From the NCBI RefSeq assembly GCF_002797875.1, contig NZ_PGFC01000006.1:30373-94372 (forward strand): a stretch of 64,000 bases of DNA. The letters run 5' to 3'. The notes below the pieces were generated by a model. It ran no database searches, was not told where the DNA came from, and was given only the letters and a program-made list of their open reading frames with translations. Every line of letters starts with the position of its first letter. The stretch's first letter is position 1. The DNA is from Pseudoscardovia suis. Its GTDB lineage: Bacteria > Actinomycetota > Actinomycetes > Actinomycetales > Bifidobacteriaceae. The position numbers and the translations under genes were made by a program. Shown piece by piece: positions 44,754-52,860 of the stretch.

Positions 44754-45101
44754 TCAGCTCTGGGATTCCGTTGGCGGAGTCATCTTGGTGAATGTTTTGT
44801 CAAAATTCCCATGATTGAGGATGCAACGATAGTGCTCAGCCACGGTCAGCGGCTCAGCAGAGTCGAACCTGCGATCCGTCGGGTAAGGTATCGATGCCAT
44901 CGGAATCTGATAGGAGAGCAGACCACCGGGGAATATCACCGGGCGACCGGTCGCACGCCATACGAGAGCGCAGTGACCTCCAGACTCCCCCCAAGCGAAT
45001 TCATCCCTATCGTCAAGCTCAAGCCAAGAAGCCGGCGCCGGGTCATCACCAGTGAATGCATCAATACGCTCGCCGTATGGAGGAAGATTCTCGTTACTCA
45101 T
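44754..45101 (-). CDS. Unknown moron-cassette protein
   Basis: 115 residues, acidic, with PASWLELDDRDEFAWGESGG, HCALVWRATGRPVIFPGG and TVAEHYRCILNHGNFDKTF. No membrane segment. No family recognised. Lies between two double terminators with three other accessory genes. Confidence 0.6.
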   Translation of the reverse strand: MSNENLPPYGERIDAFTGDDPAPASWLELDDRDEFAWGESGGHCALVWRATGRPVIFPGGLLSYQIPMASIPYPTDRRFDSAEPLTVAEHYRCILNHGNFDKTFTKMTPPTESQS

Positions 45102-45129
45102 CTAACGCCCCCGATTGTCAATGAATGCA

Positions 45130-45330
45130 TCAACTATATCCGAGCTCTGCCGCCGTAACGTGCTGTGGCATGCTGGCGACGAGCTGCCGCTCCCTGTCCG
45201 ACAACTCCCATACATGCGCCGCCGCACGCTCAGCCGCCGCACGCCATCGGGCCGTCCCCGGATTTGCACCGGGACGCGGGGCCATGGGCAACCACGCGCG
45301 CACTCCACGACAGCCAAGACACCCCGCCAC
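45130..45330 (-). CDS. Small possible zinc-binding protein
   Basis: About 66 residues from a GTG (start uncertain): AGCLGCRGVRAWLPM and a helix ending WELSDRERQLVASMPQHVT. Two cysteines in CLGC could form half of a metal knuckle. A competing overlapping frame is open from 45332 to 45102, so the frame choice is not secure. Confidence 0.4.
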   Translation of the reverse strand: MAGCLGCRGVRAWLPMAPRPGANPGTARWRAAAERAAAHVWELSDRERQLVASMPQHVTAAELGYS

Positions 45331-45349
45331 ACGGGCGTGGCACGGTGCT

Positions 45350-45880
45350 TCAGGATTCCCCGCGGCTATCGGCGACGATCTCCGCGGCACGGTCGCCCAA
45401 ATGGAAGCGGAGGCGCTTCCTCAGCACATCCGCGTACTCGCGCATCGCATACGCCTGGTCGGACAGGAGGCCACCCTCTCCGGACTTTTCCAGTTCGCTG
45501 TAATGCGACTCCCTGTACTTCGCGAGACGCTCCATCCTGCCCGTGAGCTCCCTGTACTCGTCGACCATGCGCTTCAGATACCCGGGAATGTCATCCGACA
45601 TGACCCCCACCTTCCTTTCAGACGTCTTTCCTCCATCCGGCTCGTACACGCGGTCGGGGGCCGCATCGTAATGCCTGACGTGCACGCCGCCGGACGCGGC
45701 TCTCGTGACCTCGTACAGGCGGTCGTCCGCCGGGTCGTCCGTGATGGCGAAGCACGACCACGCGCCCAGAAGGTACGTGTACGACTTCACCAGCACGGCG
45801 ACCCCATCGCCATACTCCACTCCCAGCGCGGAGCGCGCATACCAGCGCACGGCCCCGTCCACAACATCGACAACACCCAT
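45350..45880 (-). CDS. Unknown moron-cassette protein, two-part
   Basis: 176 residues. The first ~85 (GVVDVVDGAVRWYARSALGV...) look like a compact beta domain; the second part starts MSDDIPGYLKRMVDEYRELT and resembles small phage helical proteins common among dsDNA phages. An AGGTGGGGGTC before the internal Met could allow separate translation. AGGAGG supports ATG 45880. Function unknown. Confidence 0.6.
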   Translation of the reverse strand: MGVVDVVDGAVRWYARSALGVEYGDGVAVLVKSYTYLLGAWSCFAITDDPADDRLYEVTRAASGGVHVRHYDAAPDRVYEPDGGKTSERKVGVMSDDIPGYLKRMVDEYRELTGRMERLAKYRESHYSELEKSGEGGLLSDQAYAMREYADVLRKRLRFHLGDRAAEIVADSRGES

Positions 45881-45907
45881 CGGTGTCCTCCTTCGGATAT
45901 GCAAAAA

Positions 45908-45956
45908 CCCCGCAGAATCTGCGGGGCAGGTAATAGAAAAGCCGCCAGAAGGCGGC
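45908..45956 (-). terminator. Double terminator after the immunity gene
   Basis: On the minus strand GCCGCC-TTCT-GGCGGC with TTTTCTATT, then CCCCGCAG-ATT-CTGCGGGG with TTTTTG. It is homologous in order and linker to the pair at 43800-43852. Confidence 0.9.
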
Positions 45957-45984
45957 TGGAATACATAAGAAGAATATGAGACGG

Positions 45985-46290
45985 CTAGACTGTCCGGCCG
46001 GCATCGCCCTTCGGGCGAATCAGGGCCGCGTACTTCTCCGGGAGCGCAACCGGCTTGCGAGTACTGAGCGCTTCATGAAACTCGGGATTGCCGACATCGA
46101 AATACTTCCACTCGCCGTCGTCCTTGTGAATGATTGCTGACACGCCGAACGGGTTCACCGGTTGGTCTTCCGTCCACCCGCTGGGCTCGACGTTGAAAAA
46201 CCATCCACCTGGATATTCGTAGGCGGCGGAGAACACCGCGCCTGGGAATGCAGCCGCGACGATGTCGCACGCCTGCTCGTATGTGATCAT
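45985..46290 (-). CDS. Imm35/YrhB-like immunity protein
   Basis: 101 residues: MITYEQACDIVAAAF, then AAYEYPGGWFFNVEPSG, GVSAIIHKDDGEWKYFDVGN and PEFHEALSTRKPV. This helix-beta pattern with conserved Trp and a DVGNP turn fits the YrhB/Imm35 immunity family. The ATG directly abuts the stop of the MuF-toxin gene (TAAATG), so the two are co-translated. Expected job: neutralise the papain-like toxin domain in the lysogen. A double terminator closes the unit. Confidence 0.75.
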   Translation of the reverse strand: MITYEQACDIVAAAFPGAVFSAAYEYPGGWFFNVEPSGWTEDQPVNPFGVSAIIHKDDGEWKYFDVGNPEFHEALSTRKPVALPEKYAALIRPKGDAGRTV

Positions 46291-47706
46291 TTATGTCGCC
46301 TCCTCGCACAGCCTGCGGATAATTGGGATGTCCGGCTCCTTGCCGTCTATCCTCATGATAGTCGTTCTCCCCGGCATGGCATCAGCGAAGTACCATCCCA
46401 CGTTGTAGTCGCCGGTCTGCGGGTCCATGAAATGCACCACGCCCTTGATGTTCTCAGCGATGAACGCATGGCCACGCCCATTGCCCCAGTCGACGTAGAC
46501 GACGCCGCACCCGCCATCGCCCCATGACTTCGCCGTAGCCTCCGCCTCGTCGCGTCCGGCGCACGGTATCTCCCGCACGCCCTTGAACGCCTCGCGCCAA
46601 TGCCTCACTCCCCAGTCGGTCGATGAAAGAGCGCCGTTTGCCGTCACTTCGCATGCCGTCGCATGGACTGCGTAGCCGAGGCGGCGCATGCGGTACGCGA
46701 CGACGCACCGCTGGCAGTTGTTCCGCCACTCGGGTCCTTCGTCGAAACGCGGGTTCGTACCATCCAGGCATGACTTCAGCGACGCATCGCCCAACTGACT
46801 GCGGAACACGCCGTGCGTGTCACGCGCAATCGCACTGCCGACCAAGGAGTCGGACACGCCGCCAGCCTCTCGCATGCGCGAGAGCGCGTCCCTGTACGAT
46901 GCGCCGGCTGGAAGCCCTGCCTTCGCCTGCAGGTAGATCGCGTTCAGCTTGTCGGGATCATACCCGGAGAGCTTCGCCTCGCCCCATGTGGGCACCGGCT
47001 CGCAATCGCAATGGTTGTGGTACGTGTTGCCGAGTCCGCCGCCGGCGGCATCCTCGCTTGTGTAGACGAACCCGCGGCCGGCGAGCATCGTGCAGAACGC
47101 ACAGGTCACGCGGCCGCGGGGCACGCGCGCCCAACGGGGCTTGGTCGGGTCTCCCGCGATGTCCGCCATCTGCCGGCGCTGCGCCGCATGCGCGGCGAGG
47201 CTGCGGAAGAAATCCGCGTAAGCCTGCTGCATGTCGTCGATGCCCATGCCGGCGGTCTTCGGCAGCAGGTCCATGATGGTGACGCCGCTGCGCGCCTTCC
47301 CGGCCATCACCTGCCCATATGTCAGGCCGTTGTAGTCGGTGTTGGAGAAGCCTTTCTGCACGTCCCACATGACGCGCGTCCAGTCCTCCAGGTCAGGCAG
47401 CGCGTACTCCGGGAATTCACGGCCGGCCGCCTGCTGCCATGCCTGGCGCTGCGCGCCATACCTGGCATCCGCAGCCTCCTGCGCGACCTGGACGATGTTG
47501 CGGGCCGCTTCGACGATGGTGTCCGGGTCGGTCAACGCGAGCGACTTGTCGGGATCGTCGAAGTCGAACAGGTCGCTGACGGCAAGGTCGGCGTACTCGT
47601 CGAGGGCGTCCATCGTCCGCTGGTGGTCCTTGCGCGAGGCGTCGAGCATGGTCTCGAGGCTCTTGCGTTCCTTGGCGGACAGGCTCAGATTCGACCAGTC
47701 CGTCAT
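46291..47706 (-). CDS. MuF-type head protein fused to Tox-PL papain-fold toxin
   Basis: 471 residues. Residues ~1-240 are a MuF/VG15-type minor capsid protein with the signature CAFCTMLAGRGFVYTS and NTYHNHCDCEPV. Residues ~315-460 form a papain-like toxin domain: NNCQRCVVAYRMRRLGY (Cys331/Cys334), GRGHAF (His413) and FMDPQTGD (Asp428), the Cys-His-Asp set of Tox-PL glutamine deamidase/protease toxins. The gene sits after portal, the normal MuF position, so the toxin could be carried in the virion and enter with DNA. An immunity-like gene follows immediately. Confidence 0.85.
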   Translation of the reverse strand: MTDWSNLSLSAKERKSLETMLDASRKDHQRTMDALDEYADLAVSDLFDFDDPDKSLALTDPDTIVEAARNIVQVAQEAADARYGAQRQAWQQAAGREFPEYALPDLEDWTRVMWDVQKGFSNTDYNGLTYGQVMAGKARSGVTIMDLLPKTAGMGIDDMQQAYADFFRSLAAHAAQRRQMADIAGDPTKPRWARVPRGRVTCAFCTMLAGRGFVYTSEDAAGGGLGNTYHNHCDCEPVPTWGEAKLSGYDPDKLNAIYLQAKAGLPAGASYRDALSRMREAGGVSDSLVGSAIARDTHGVFRSQLGDASLKSCLDGTNPRFDEGPEWRNNCQRCVVAYRMRRLGYAVHATACEVTANGALSSTDWGVRHWREAFKGVREIPCAGRDEAEATAKSWGDGGCGVVYVDWGNGRGHAFIAENIKGVVHFMDPQTGDYNVGWYFADAMPGRTTIMRIDGKEPDIPIIRRLCEEAT

Positions 47707-47724
47707 CGCGCACCACCATTCCGT

Positions 47725-49395
47725 TTACTTGCTATCGTCGCGTAGGCTGACGGGGATCATGCCGGTGAAGTCGATGCCGTCAAGCCCGAGCTTTGCCGCC
47801 GCACTCTGCGGGCTGACTCCGGATCTGATCGCCACACCAAGCGCGTCGAACGCCGTCTTCAACTCAGACGCCCCCCAGTTTTCAGAGGGCTTGGCGGAAG
47901 ACTGTTGTGTGCCGCCGGTACCGGCGTCTGCCGTCGCCGTGCCCGTCTGGCCTTGTTCCGGCTGGTTGACCGACTGGCGGAGCGCGTCGAGCGTGTCCTG
48001 GGCGCGCTGCCTGGACTCCCATGCCTTGACGCTCTTGATCTCAGCCTCGCTAAGTCCGAGGTGGCGGCGTCCCACGTCGCTCTTTGCGACCGCCTCGTCG
48101 ACGCTGCCGACCTTCGTCAGCCAGTCCGCCTTCGCGGCATCCGAACTGACGTTCACCGGATCCCACACGGGGGTGATTCCGGACAGGTCAACGTCCGCGA
48201 GCTGCTTGTAGCCGCCTTGCATGTAGATTGCGACGCGCATCAATTGCATCAGCTGGCCGGTGAACTCGCGGTTCTGCCGTTCGGCGATGCGACTCAACCG
48301 CTGCTCCGCCGCGTTGATGGCCTCCACGCTCGTCGGGTTCGACAGGCGGATGCCGAGCGCCTCGGCGGGGATATCCGTCGCGCTGGACACCATCATCGCG
48401 ATCGTCTCGAGCATCGAACTGTACGGCGTCATGCTCGCCTGCTGGAGCTGCTGGACAGTCGGCACAAGCCCGTCCTCGTCACGCGATACGGCGTTGATGC
48501 TCGTCATCAGGCGGCTCCACTTGCTGCCCTGGAACGCGTCCGGGTCCAGGCCAAGGAACCACACGCGCGGCGACGCGTAGAAGGCGGCAGAGGTGTCCAT
48601 CTCGGTCATCGTCCTGAACCCCATGTCCGTGAGCGCCATGAGGGTGCGGCTGATTCTCGACCGTCCGAACGGACGGTCCAATTGCCTGTCGAATGCGATC
48701 GGGACGACAGGCGTGACCGGGCATGCGGGGTCGCGCCACGTGCATGCGGCGCTCCACCCCGTCCCGTCTGCCGTCAGCTCCCAGGCGCGGCCTGGAAGCC
48801 ACAAGGTCATCGCGGTCGCCCTGCCGAGCCTGTCGTTCTCGGTGACCGTCAGCGCGCAGCGTATGCGGTTGCGGCGCCTGTCCCAGACCGCCGCGCTCCA
48901 ATCCGCGGCGCGGGCGACGACCTGCACGTCACGCGTCTCCGCATCCGGATACACCGTCAGGAAAGCGCACGAATGCTTGTAGGCGGAGGTGATGGCCTGC
49001 CCCATCATGGGGACGAGACCGACACGGTCCGCCAGTTCGACGACGCCGGGGTCGTCGACGTTGGGGTCGATGTTGAATCCTGCGAGCACGCTCTTGTCTG
49101 CGAGGCTGCTGACCGCCTTGCGCGGCCAGTCCACCGGACAGGAAGCGTTGGCGCGCATCGACTCGGGGATGGACCCCGCGATGTCGTGCAGCATCTCCTT
49201 CCCGTCGTAATACATCGTGCGCAATGCGTTGCGCGCGTAATGCTCATGCCAGACGCGGGAGAGGACCTGCAGCCAGTGGAGCTCCTCATCGCCGAACGCG
49301 TCGGCACGGTCCGCGGCGTGCACGTTGCCGACCGTCAGCGGCGCGGCAAGCCAGTCACGCCCCTCGTCGGCCTTCCATTCAAGCGAATAAACCAA
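47725..49395 (-). CDS. Portal protein (SPP1 gp6-like)
   Basis: 556 residues. HEHYARNALRTMYYDGKEML, NIDPNVDDPGVVELADRVGL and the helical SNPTSVEAINAAEQRLSRIA stretch are typical of gp6-like portals that form the dodecameric DNA gate. The start is TTG 49395 with AGGAGG six bases upstream. It lies between large terminase and MuF. The C-terminal ~90 residues are Gln/Thr/Gly-rich. Confidence 0.93.
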   Translation of the reverse strand: MVYSLEWKADEGRDWLAAPLTVGNVHAADRADAFGDEELHWLQVLSRVWHEHYARNALRTMYYDGKEMLHDIAGSIPESMRANASCPVDWPRKAVSSLADKSVLAGFNIDPNVDDPGVVELADRVGLVPMMGQAITSAYKHSCAFLTVYPDAETRDVQVVARAADWSAAVWDRRRNRIRCALTVTENDRLGRATAMTLWLPGRAWELTADGTGWSAACTWRDPACPVTPVVPIAFDRQLDRPFGRSRISRTLMALTDMGFRTMTEMDTSAAFYASPRVWFLGLDPDAFQGSKWSRLMTSINAVSRDEDGLVPTVQQLQQASMTPYSSMLETIAMMVSSATDIPAEALGIRLSNPTSVEAINAAEQRLSRIAERQNREFTGQLMQLMRVAIYMQGGYKQLADVDLSGITPVWDPVNVSSDAAKADWLTKVGSVDEAVAKSDVGRRHLGLSEAEIKSVKAWESRQRAQDTLDALRQSVNQPEQGQTGTATADAGTGGTQQSSAKPSENWGASELKTAFDALGVAIRSGVSPQSAAAKLGLDGIDFTGMIPVSLRDDSK

Positions 49396-49427
49396 AATGC
49401 TCCTCCTGTAAGCCTGGCGGCCAACGA

Positions 49428-50867
49428 TCAGCCGACGGACTGCCGGCGCCCAGGGTGACGTGTCGAAGTGAAAGCCCCGTGCAACGCAAGCGTCACCGCG
49501 ACGAGCGGGCTGATGTCCACGTCAATCCCCGACCGTTGCCATGCGGTCATGCCGCCATGCCCGACCGGACGCAATGTCACGGCGAGCGCCGCATCGGCGA
49601 GCGCCGGCTGCTCGGTGTCCGGCAGGTGGGTGACGGTGCGGGCGGCGAGCATGTCGAGCATGCGGCCTGTCGCCTGCCCGAGTTCGCGCGCGCCGGTCAC
49701 GGTGACCTTGACGTGCCTTGCGCGCAGGTCCGGCAGGAGGCTGAGCGCCGGGCTTTGCGTGTCGATGACGACCGCGGCCGTGCGCGGCCAGCGTTCGGCC
49801 AGCCAGTCGACCGCCCACATGCTGCCATGCTCGTGCGTCGAGCGGCATTCGGCGAGTTCCACGTGCGCCGTCCCGTCGGGGTAGCGCATGCATGCGCCGA
49901 TGCTGATCTCGCTGCGGTCGGGAGGCATGTCGATGCCGAAGCTGACGGTGCCGCCGTCACGCCGTGCGGGGACGCTGGTCGCATCCCACGTGTCCCGGCC
50001 GATGACGCCGGCCGCCCCGGTCTCATCCCAGATGCCGAGAGCCTCGCGGCGGAAATCATCCTCCGGCAGCAGCTGCCTCATGCGGATGATGCTGTCCTCG
50101 CCAGTCCTGGCTGGGTAGCTTGGGTTCGCTTTCGCCCATGCGTCGCGGTCGTCGCTGTCGCAATCACGAGGCGCGGCAAGCTCGATGTAGGCCATGCCTG
50201 TCACGTTGCCTGCGAGCGCCTGCCGACGTTTCATCGCGAACACGTCAGACGGGTCGCCCGGCTTGGGCGGGTTCCCCAGGAACACGGCCAGCGGGTCGCT
50301 CGCGGTGTTCATGACCGGAATCATGTTCGACAAAGCCCTGTCCGTGAGGATCTGGCTTTCATCGAACACCTCCACGTCAGCGCCATGGAGGCCGCGTCCG
50401 AAGCCGTTCTCGCGGGCGCCGAACATGATGCGCGAGCCGTTCGCGAACACCAGCTCCTGCTGGCCGTTCGCGCGCCTGATGTGGTCGATGTGGCGGGCGA
50501 CCGCAGGCATCTGCGCCAGGGAGCACATGTCGGCGAAGGTCTCGTCGCTCGTGCGTGTGTGGTGCGCGGTCCAGATGACCTTCAGCCCTGGCGAGAGCAT
50601 GCACTTGACGAAGAACGCGGTGCCGAGGGTGAACGTCTTCCCGATCTGACGACATGAGCTGACGGTGAGGCCGCCCTGCCCGCAGCAGTAGCGGCCTCCG
50701 CTGTCACGGCTGAAAAGAATCCAGAGGAGGCCTTGCTGCCAGAGGTCGTAGTCGATGCCCATGCGGGAGGCGACTATCCTGATGCGGTCGAAGTCGCTTC
50801 TGACGGCCTCGGCCTCCGGCCATTCCAAGACCGCGGCGACCTCAGACAACCGCCTTTCCCGCTCCAT
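49428..50867 (-). CDS. Terminase large subunit
   Basis: 479-residue packaging motor. The adenine/Walker A region LTVSSCRQIGKTF and Walker B VEVFDESQIL are visible in the first half; VSFGIDMPPDRSEISIG and AAVVIDTQSP give Asp residues of the RNase H-like nuclease. It overlaps the small subunit gene by 26 nt. Confidence 0.95.
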   Translation of the reverse strand: MERERRLSEVAAVLEWPEAEAVRSDFDRIRIVASRMGIDYDLWQQGLLWILFSRDSGGRYCCGQGGLTVSSCRQIGKTFTLGTAFFVKCMLSPGLKVIWTAHHTRTSDETFADMCSLAQMPAVARHIDHIRRANGQQELVFANGSRIMFGARENGFGRGLHGADVEVFDESQILTDRALSNMIPVMNTASDPLAVFLGNPPKPGDPSDVFAMKRRQALAGNVTGMAYIELAAPRDCDSDDRDAWAKANPSYPARTGEDSIIRMRQLLPEDDFRREALGIWDETGAAGVIGRDTWDATSVPARRDGGTVSFGIDMPPDRSEISIGACMRYPDGTAHVELAECRSTHEHGSMWAVDWLAERWPRTAAVVIDTQSPALSLLPDLRARHVKVTVTGARELGQATGRMLDMLAARTVTHLPDTEQPALADAALAVTLRPVGHGGMTAWQRSGIDVDISPLVAVTLALHGAFTSTRHPGRRQSVG

Positions 50868-51348
50868 CGTCCGCCTCCTGTGTCAAGTCTCGCGAGTCCA
50901 GACCGTCTCCCGCGTCGAGGAGCGGGTCGCCGCCCTCGAGCCGGTCGAGACGTTCCACGACCGCGATCAGCTGACGGCTGATAGCCGCCAGTGCATTCGC
51001 CGGCGTATCAGGGTCATCCAAAGCCTTGGAGAGGCGGTCGCGGTTGCGGCGCAGCACGTCCTCGAGGCTCTCGTCCATCATGCGTCTGAATTCGTCACGG
51101 CTCAGATCCGGGCGTTCCTTCGCCTTCTTCGGCGCTGGCTTCGCGGTCTCGGGCTTCGCGGCTTCTGGCGCGCGCCTGGTTATGTTCGCGGGCTTCGGAG
51201 CCTCAGCGGGCTGAGGCATCGTGCCGTTCTTCCTGGCCTTGCGTGCCTTGACCTTCGCTTTGTTGCGGCATTTCACCGAGCAGTACTTCTGCGGCTTGCC
51301 GCCGCCGCGCGGGCGGAATCCGGATCCGCATATTACGCATTTCATCAC
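50842..51348 (-). CDS. Terminase small subunit-like protein with N-terminal zinc finger
   Basis: 168 residues. CVICGSGFRPRGGGKPQKYC and CRNK form a zinc ribbon; a Lys/Ala/Pro linker leads to LSRDEFRRMMDESLEDVLRR and DPDTPANALAAISRQLIAVV, helices as in terminase small subunits. Called by position before TerL and after HNH. Confidence 0.75.
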   Translation of the reverse strand: MMKCVICGSGFRPRGGGKPQKYCSVKCRNKAKVKARKARKNGTMPQPAEAPKPANITRRAPEAAKPETAKPAPKKAKERPDLSRDEFRRMMDESLEDVLRRNRDRLSKALDDPDTPANALAAISRQLIAVVERLDRLEGGDPLLDAGDGLDSRDLTQEADDGAGKAVV

Positions 51349-51469
51349 TAGCTCCGTTCCGTTCGGTCCTTCCGTGGTTCCGTCCCGTTCCTTTGGGAGG
51401 GGTATCGGCCCTTTGCCCGGGGGGGCTGTGCCGCCCGCCCGGGGGTCACCCGCCCACCCCCTGCCTGGG
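51349..51469. other. GC-rich non-coding gap between HNH and terminase genes, cos candidate
   Basis: About 120 nt with an inverted repeat of CCCGGGGG-type runs near 51417-51447. HNH-terminase clusters are common in cohesive-end phages and cos lies near them. No end sequence can be read from this data. Confidence 0.35.
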
Positions 51470-51805
51470 CTACCAGGCGCTCGGCTTGTTGGCTCTCTCG
51501 CTTGCGCGCCAAGCCGTGCGGTTGCCTTGCATGCCTTGCATTGCTTGTGGTGTCTTGTTTCCTCTGCGTTCGTTGCAGATCCTGTGTGCGAGCCGGACGT
51601 TGGACCAGTCGAGTGGGTCGCCGCCGCGGCTGACGGGGATGACCTCGTCGACTTCGCCGCTCCATGGGTGGCCGGGCGGAAGCGTCTTGTCGACTGGCCG
51701 TCCGCAGAGCCAGCAGGTGTCGTAGGCTGCGAGGACTCGTTTGCGCAGGCGTGTGCGGCGGCTGCCGTTGCGACGGCGGGGGTTGCTCTTGGATTGTCGT
51801 GTCAT
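51470..51805 (-). CDS. HNH endonuclease of the packaging module
   Basis: 111 residues. CWLCGRPVDKTLPPGHPWSG, EVDEVIPVSRGGDPLDWSNV and RLAHRICNERRGNK are the HNH zinc/metal motifs. ATG 51805 has GGAGG upstream. Phage HNH proteins next to terminase assist DNA cutting during packaging. First gene of the late operon, just downstream of the early terminator. Confidence 0.93.
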   Translation of the reverse strand: MTRQSKSNPRRRNGSRRTRLRKRVLAAYDTCWLCGRPVDKTLPPGHPWSGEVDEVIPVSRGGDPLDWSNVRLAHRICNERRGNKTPQAMQGMQGNRTAWRASERANKPSAW

Positions 51806-51970
51806 GGTGGGGCCTCCGGTGTCGGGCCGGGTTCGCCGTGCATGGTGGTGGGGGTGGTTGTCATGCCCGCTGGCGGTGGCGTGTCCAGGGTGGTGCCGCC
51901 GGCGGTGGCGTCGCTTCCTTGTGCGGGCCCCGCGCTCCCCTGGCGTTGTTGGCTGCCTAGGGTATGCGAA

Positions 51971-51994
51971 AAGCCAGCCCTTACGGTACTGGCT
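51971..51994 (-). terminator. Terminator between early and late operons
   Basis: Minus strand AGCCAG-loop-CTGGCT followed by TTTTCGC, about 35 nt after the last early gene. The late genes thus need their own promoter between about 51806 and 51970 or antitermination. Confidence 0.8.
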
Positions 51995-52029
51995 TATGTT
52001 AGTCAGCTTAGAGGCGCAATCGGTTTGTG

Positions 52030-52860
52030 TCAAGTGGTTTGCGTGTCGCGTGTGGCGTGGTGCTTGGGCAGGTCTCCGACGGTGTCATGTGTTGTCCTCC
52101 GGTCTTGGATGGCGTCGAGGATGGCTTGCATGCTGGTCTGCCATTGGGTGCCGTCGGGTGTGCGTTGTGCGGTGAGTTTGCCGCGTCGGATCCAGTCGCT
52201 GACCTGGTGACCGGTGGTGCGGATGCCTGTGGTGGCGGTGGTCCATCGGGCTATCTGGCTGGGCGTGCCTTGGATGGTGTTTGCTTGGAGGGTCTGGGCG
52301 ATGCGGGTGGCGCGCCGTGTTTTGAGCCATTGCGTGTCCCATTGGCTGTGGCATGTGGGGCATGTGATGACCGTCTCGCTGTCTTGTGCGAAGAGGGGTT
52401 GGTGGCATTGGGGGCATTCGCCGATGGCGTGGGTGTCTTCCGTGGGGTCGGTCATGCGCCATGTCCTGGCGATTGTGTTGATGGTGGTGCGCATGGCTGT
52501 TGCTGCTTGGTCGGTCTGGCTGATGTGGGGCAGGTTGGCGAGGATCGTGTTGAGGAGGCGTGGCCAGTGTGTTTCGGTGGCGAGCTTCTGGTCGTGGAGG
52601 GTGGCGATCCAGTTGAGCAGGCTGGTGATCTCCTGCATTTGGTCTTGGGCGGTCCAGTCGATTGGCTGGGGTGTGGTCGCGTGCGTGCTCCTGCCGGCAT
52701 CGTGGCTGGTGTGTGTCTGCCGCCAGGCTTTGAGTTGGAGGGCTTGTATGGCGAGTGGGATGGCGTGGAGTGCGTTCCTCCATTCGCCTTGGCAGTGCCG
52801 GCAGAGTCCTGGGTGGTTGGTTGGTGTGAGGCATGCGGGGCAGTGTGTGGTGGTGGTCAT
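52030..52860 (-). CDS. Zinc-ribbon/HTH phage protein with unusual composition
   Basis: 276 residues. N-terminal CPACLTPTNHPGLCRHC and central CPQCHQPLFAQDSETVITCP-TC are two zinc ribbons. The C-terminal part (GHQVSDWIRRGKLTAQRTPD) looks like a MerR-type helix-turn-helix. Thr, His and Gln are very frequent and the plus strand is GT-rich, unlike neighbours. GGAGAC precedes ATG 52860. Possibly a regulator of late transcription, by position only. Confidence 0.65.
   Translation of the reverse strand: MTTTTHCPACLTPTNHPGLCRHCQGEWRNALHAIPLAIQALQLKAWRQTHTSHDAGRSTHATTPQPIDWTAQDQMQEITSLLNWIATLHDQKLATETHWPRLLNTILANLPHISQTDQAATAMRTTINTIARTWRMTDPTEDTHAIGECPQCHQPLFAQDSETVITCPTCHSQWDTQWLKTRRATRIAQTLQANTIQGTPSQIARWTTATTGIRTTGHQVSDWIRRGKLTAQRTPDGTQWQTSMQAILDAIQDRRTTHDTVGDLPKHHATRDTQTT

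Noticed and set aside
45102..45332. Alternative 76-codon frame overlapping the small CLGC protein
   Set aside because: Composition is Arg/Ser-rich without recognisable helices; the 45130-45330 frame looks more protein-like, though neither is secure.
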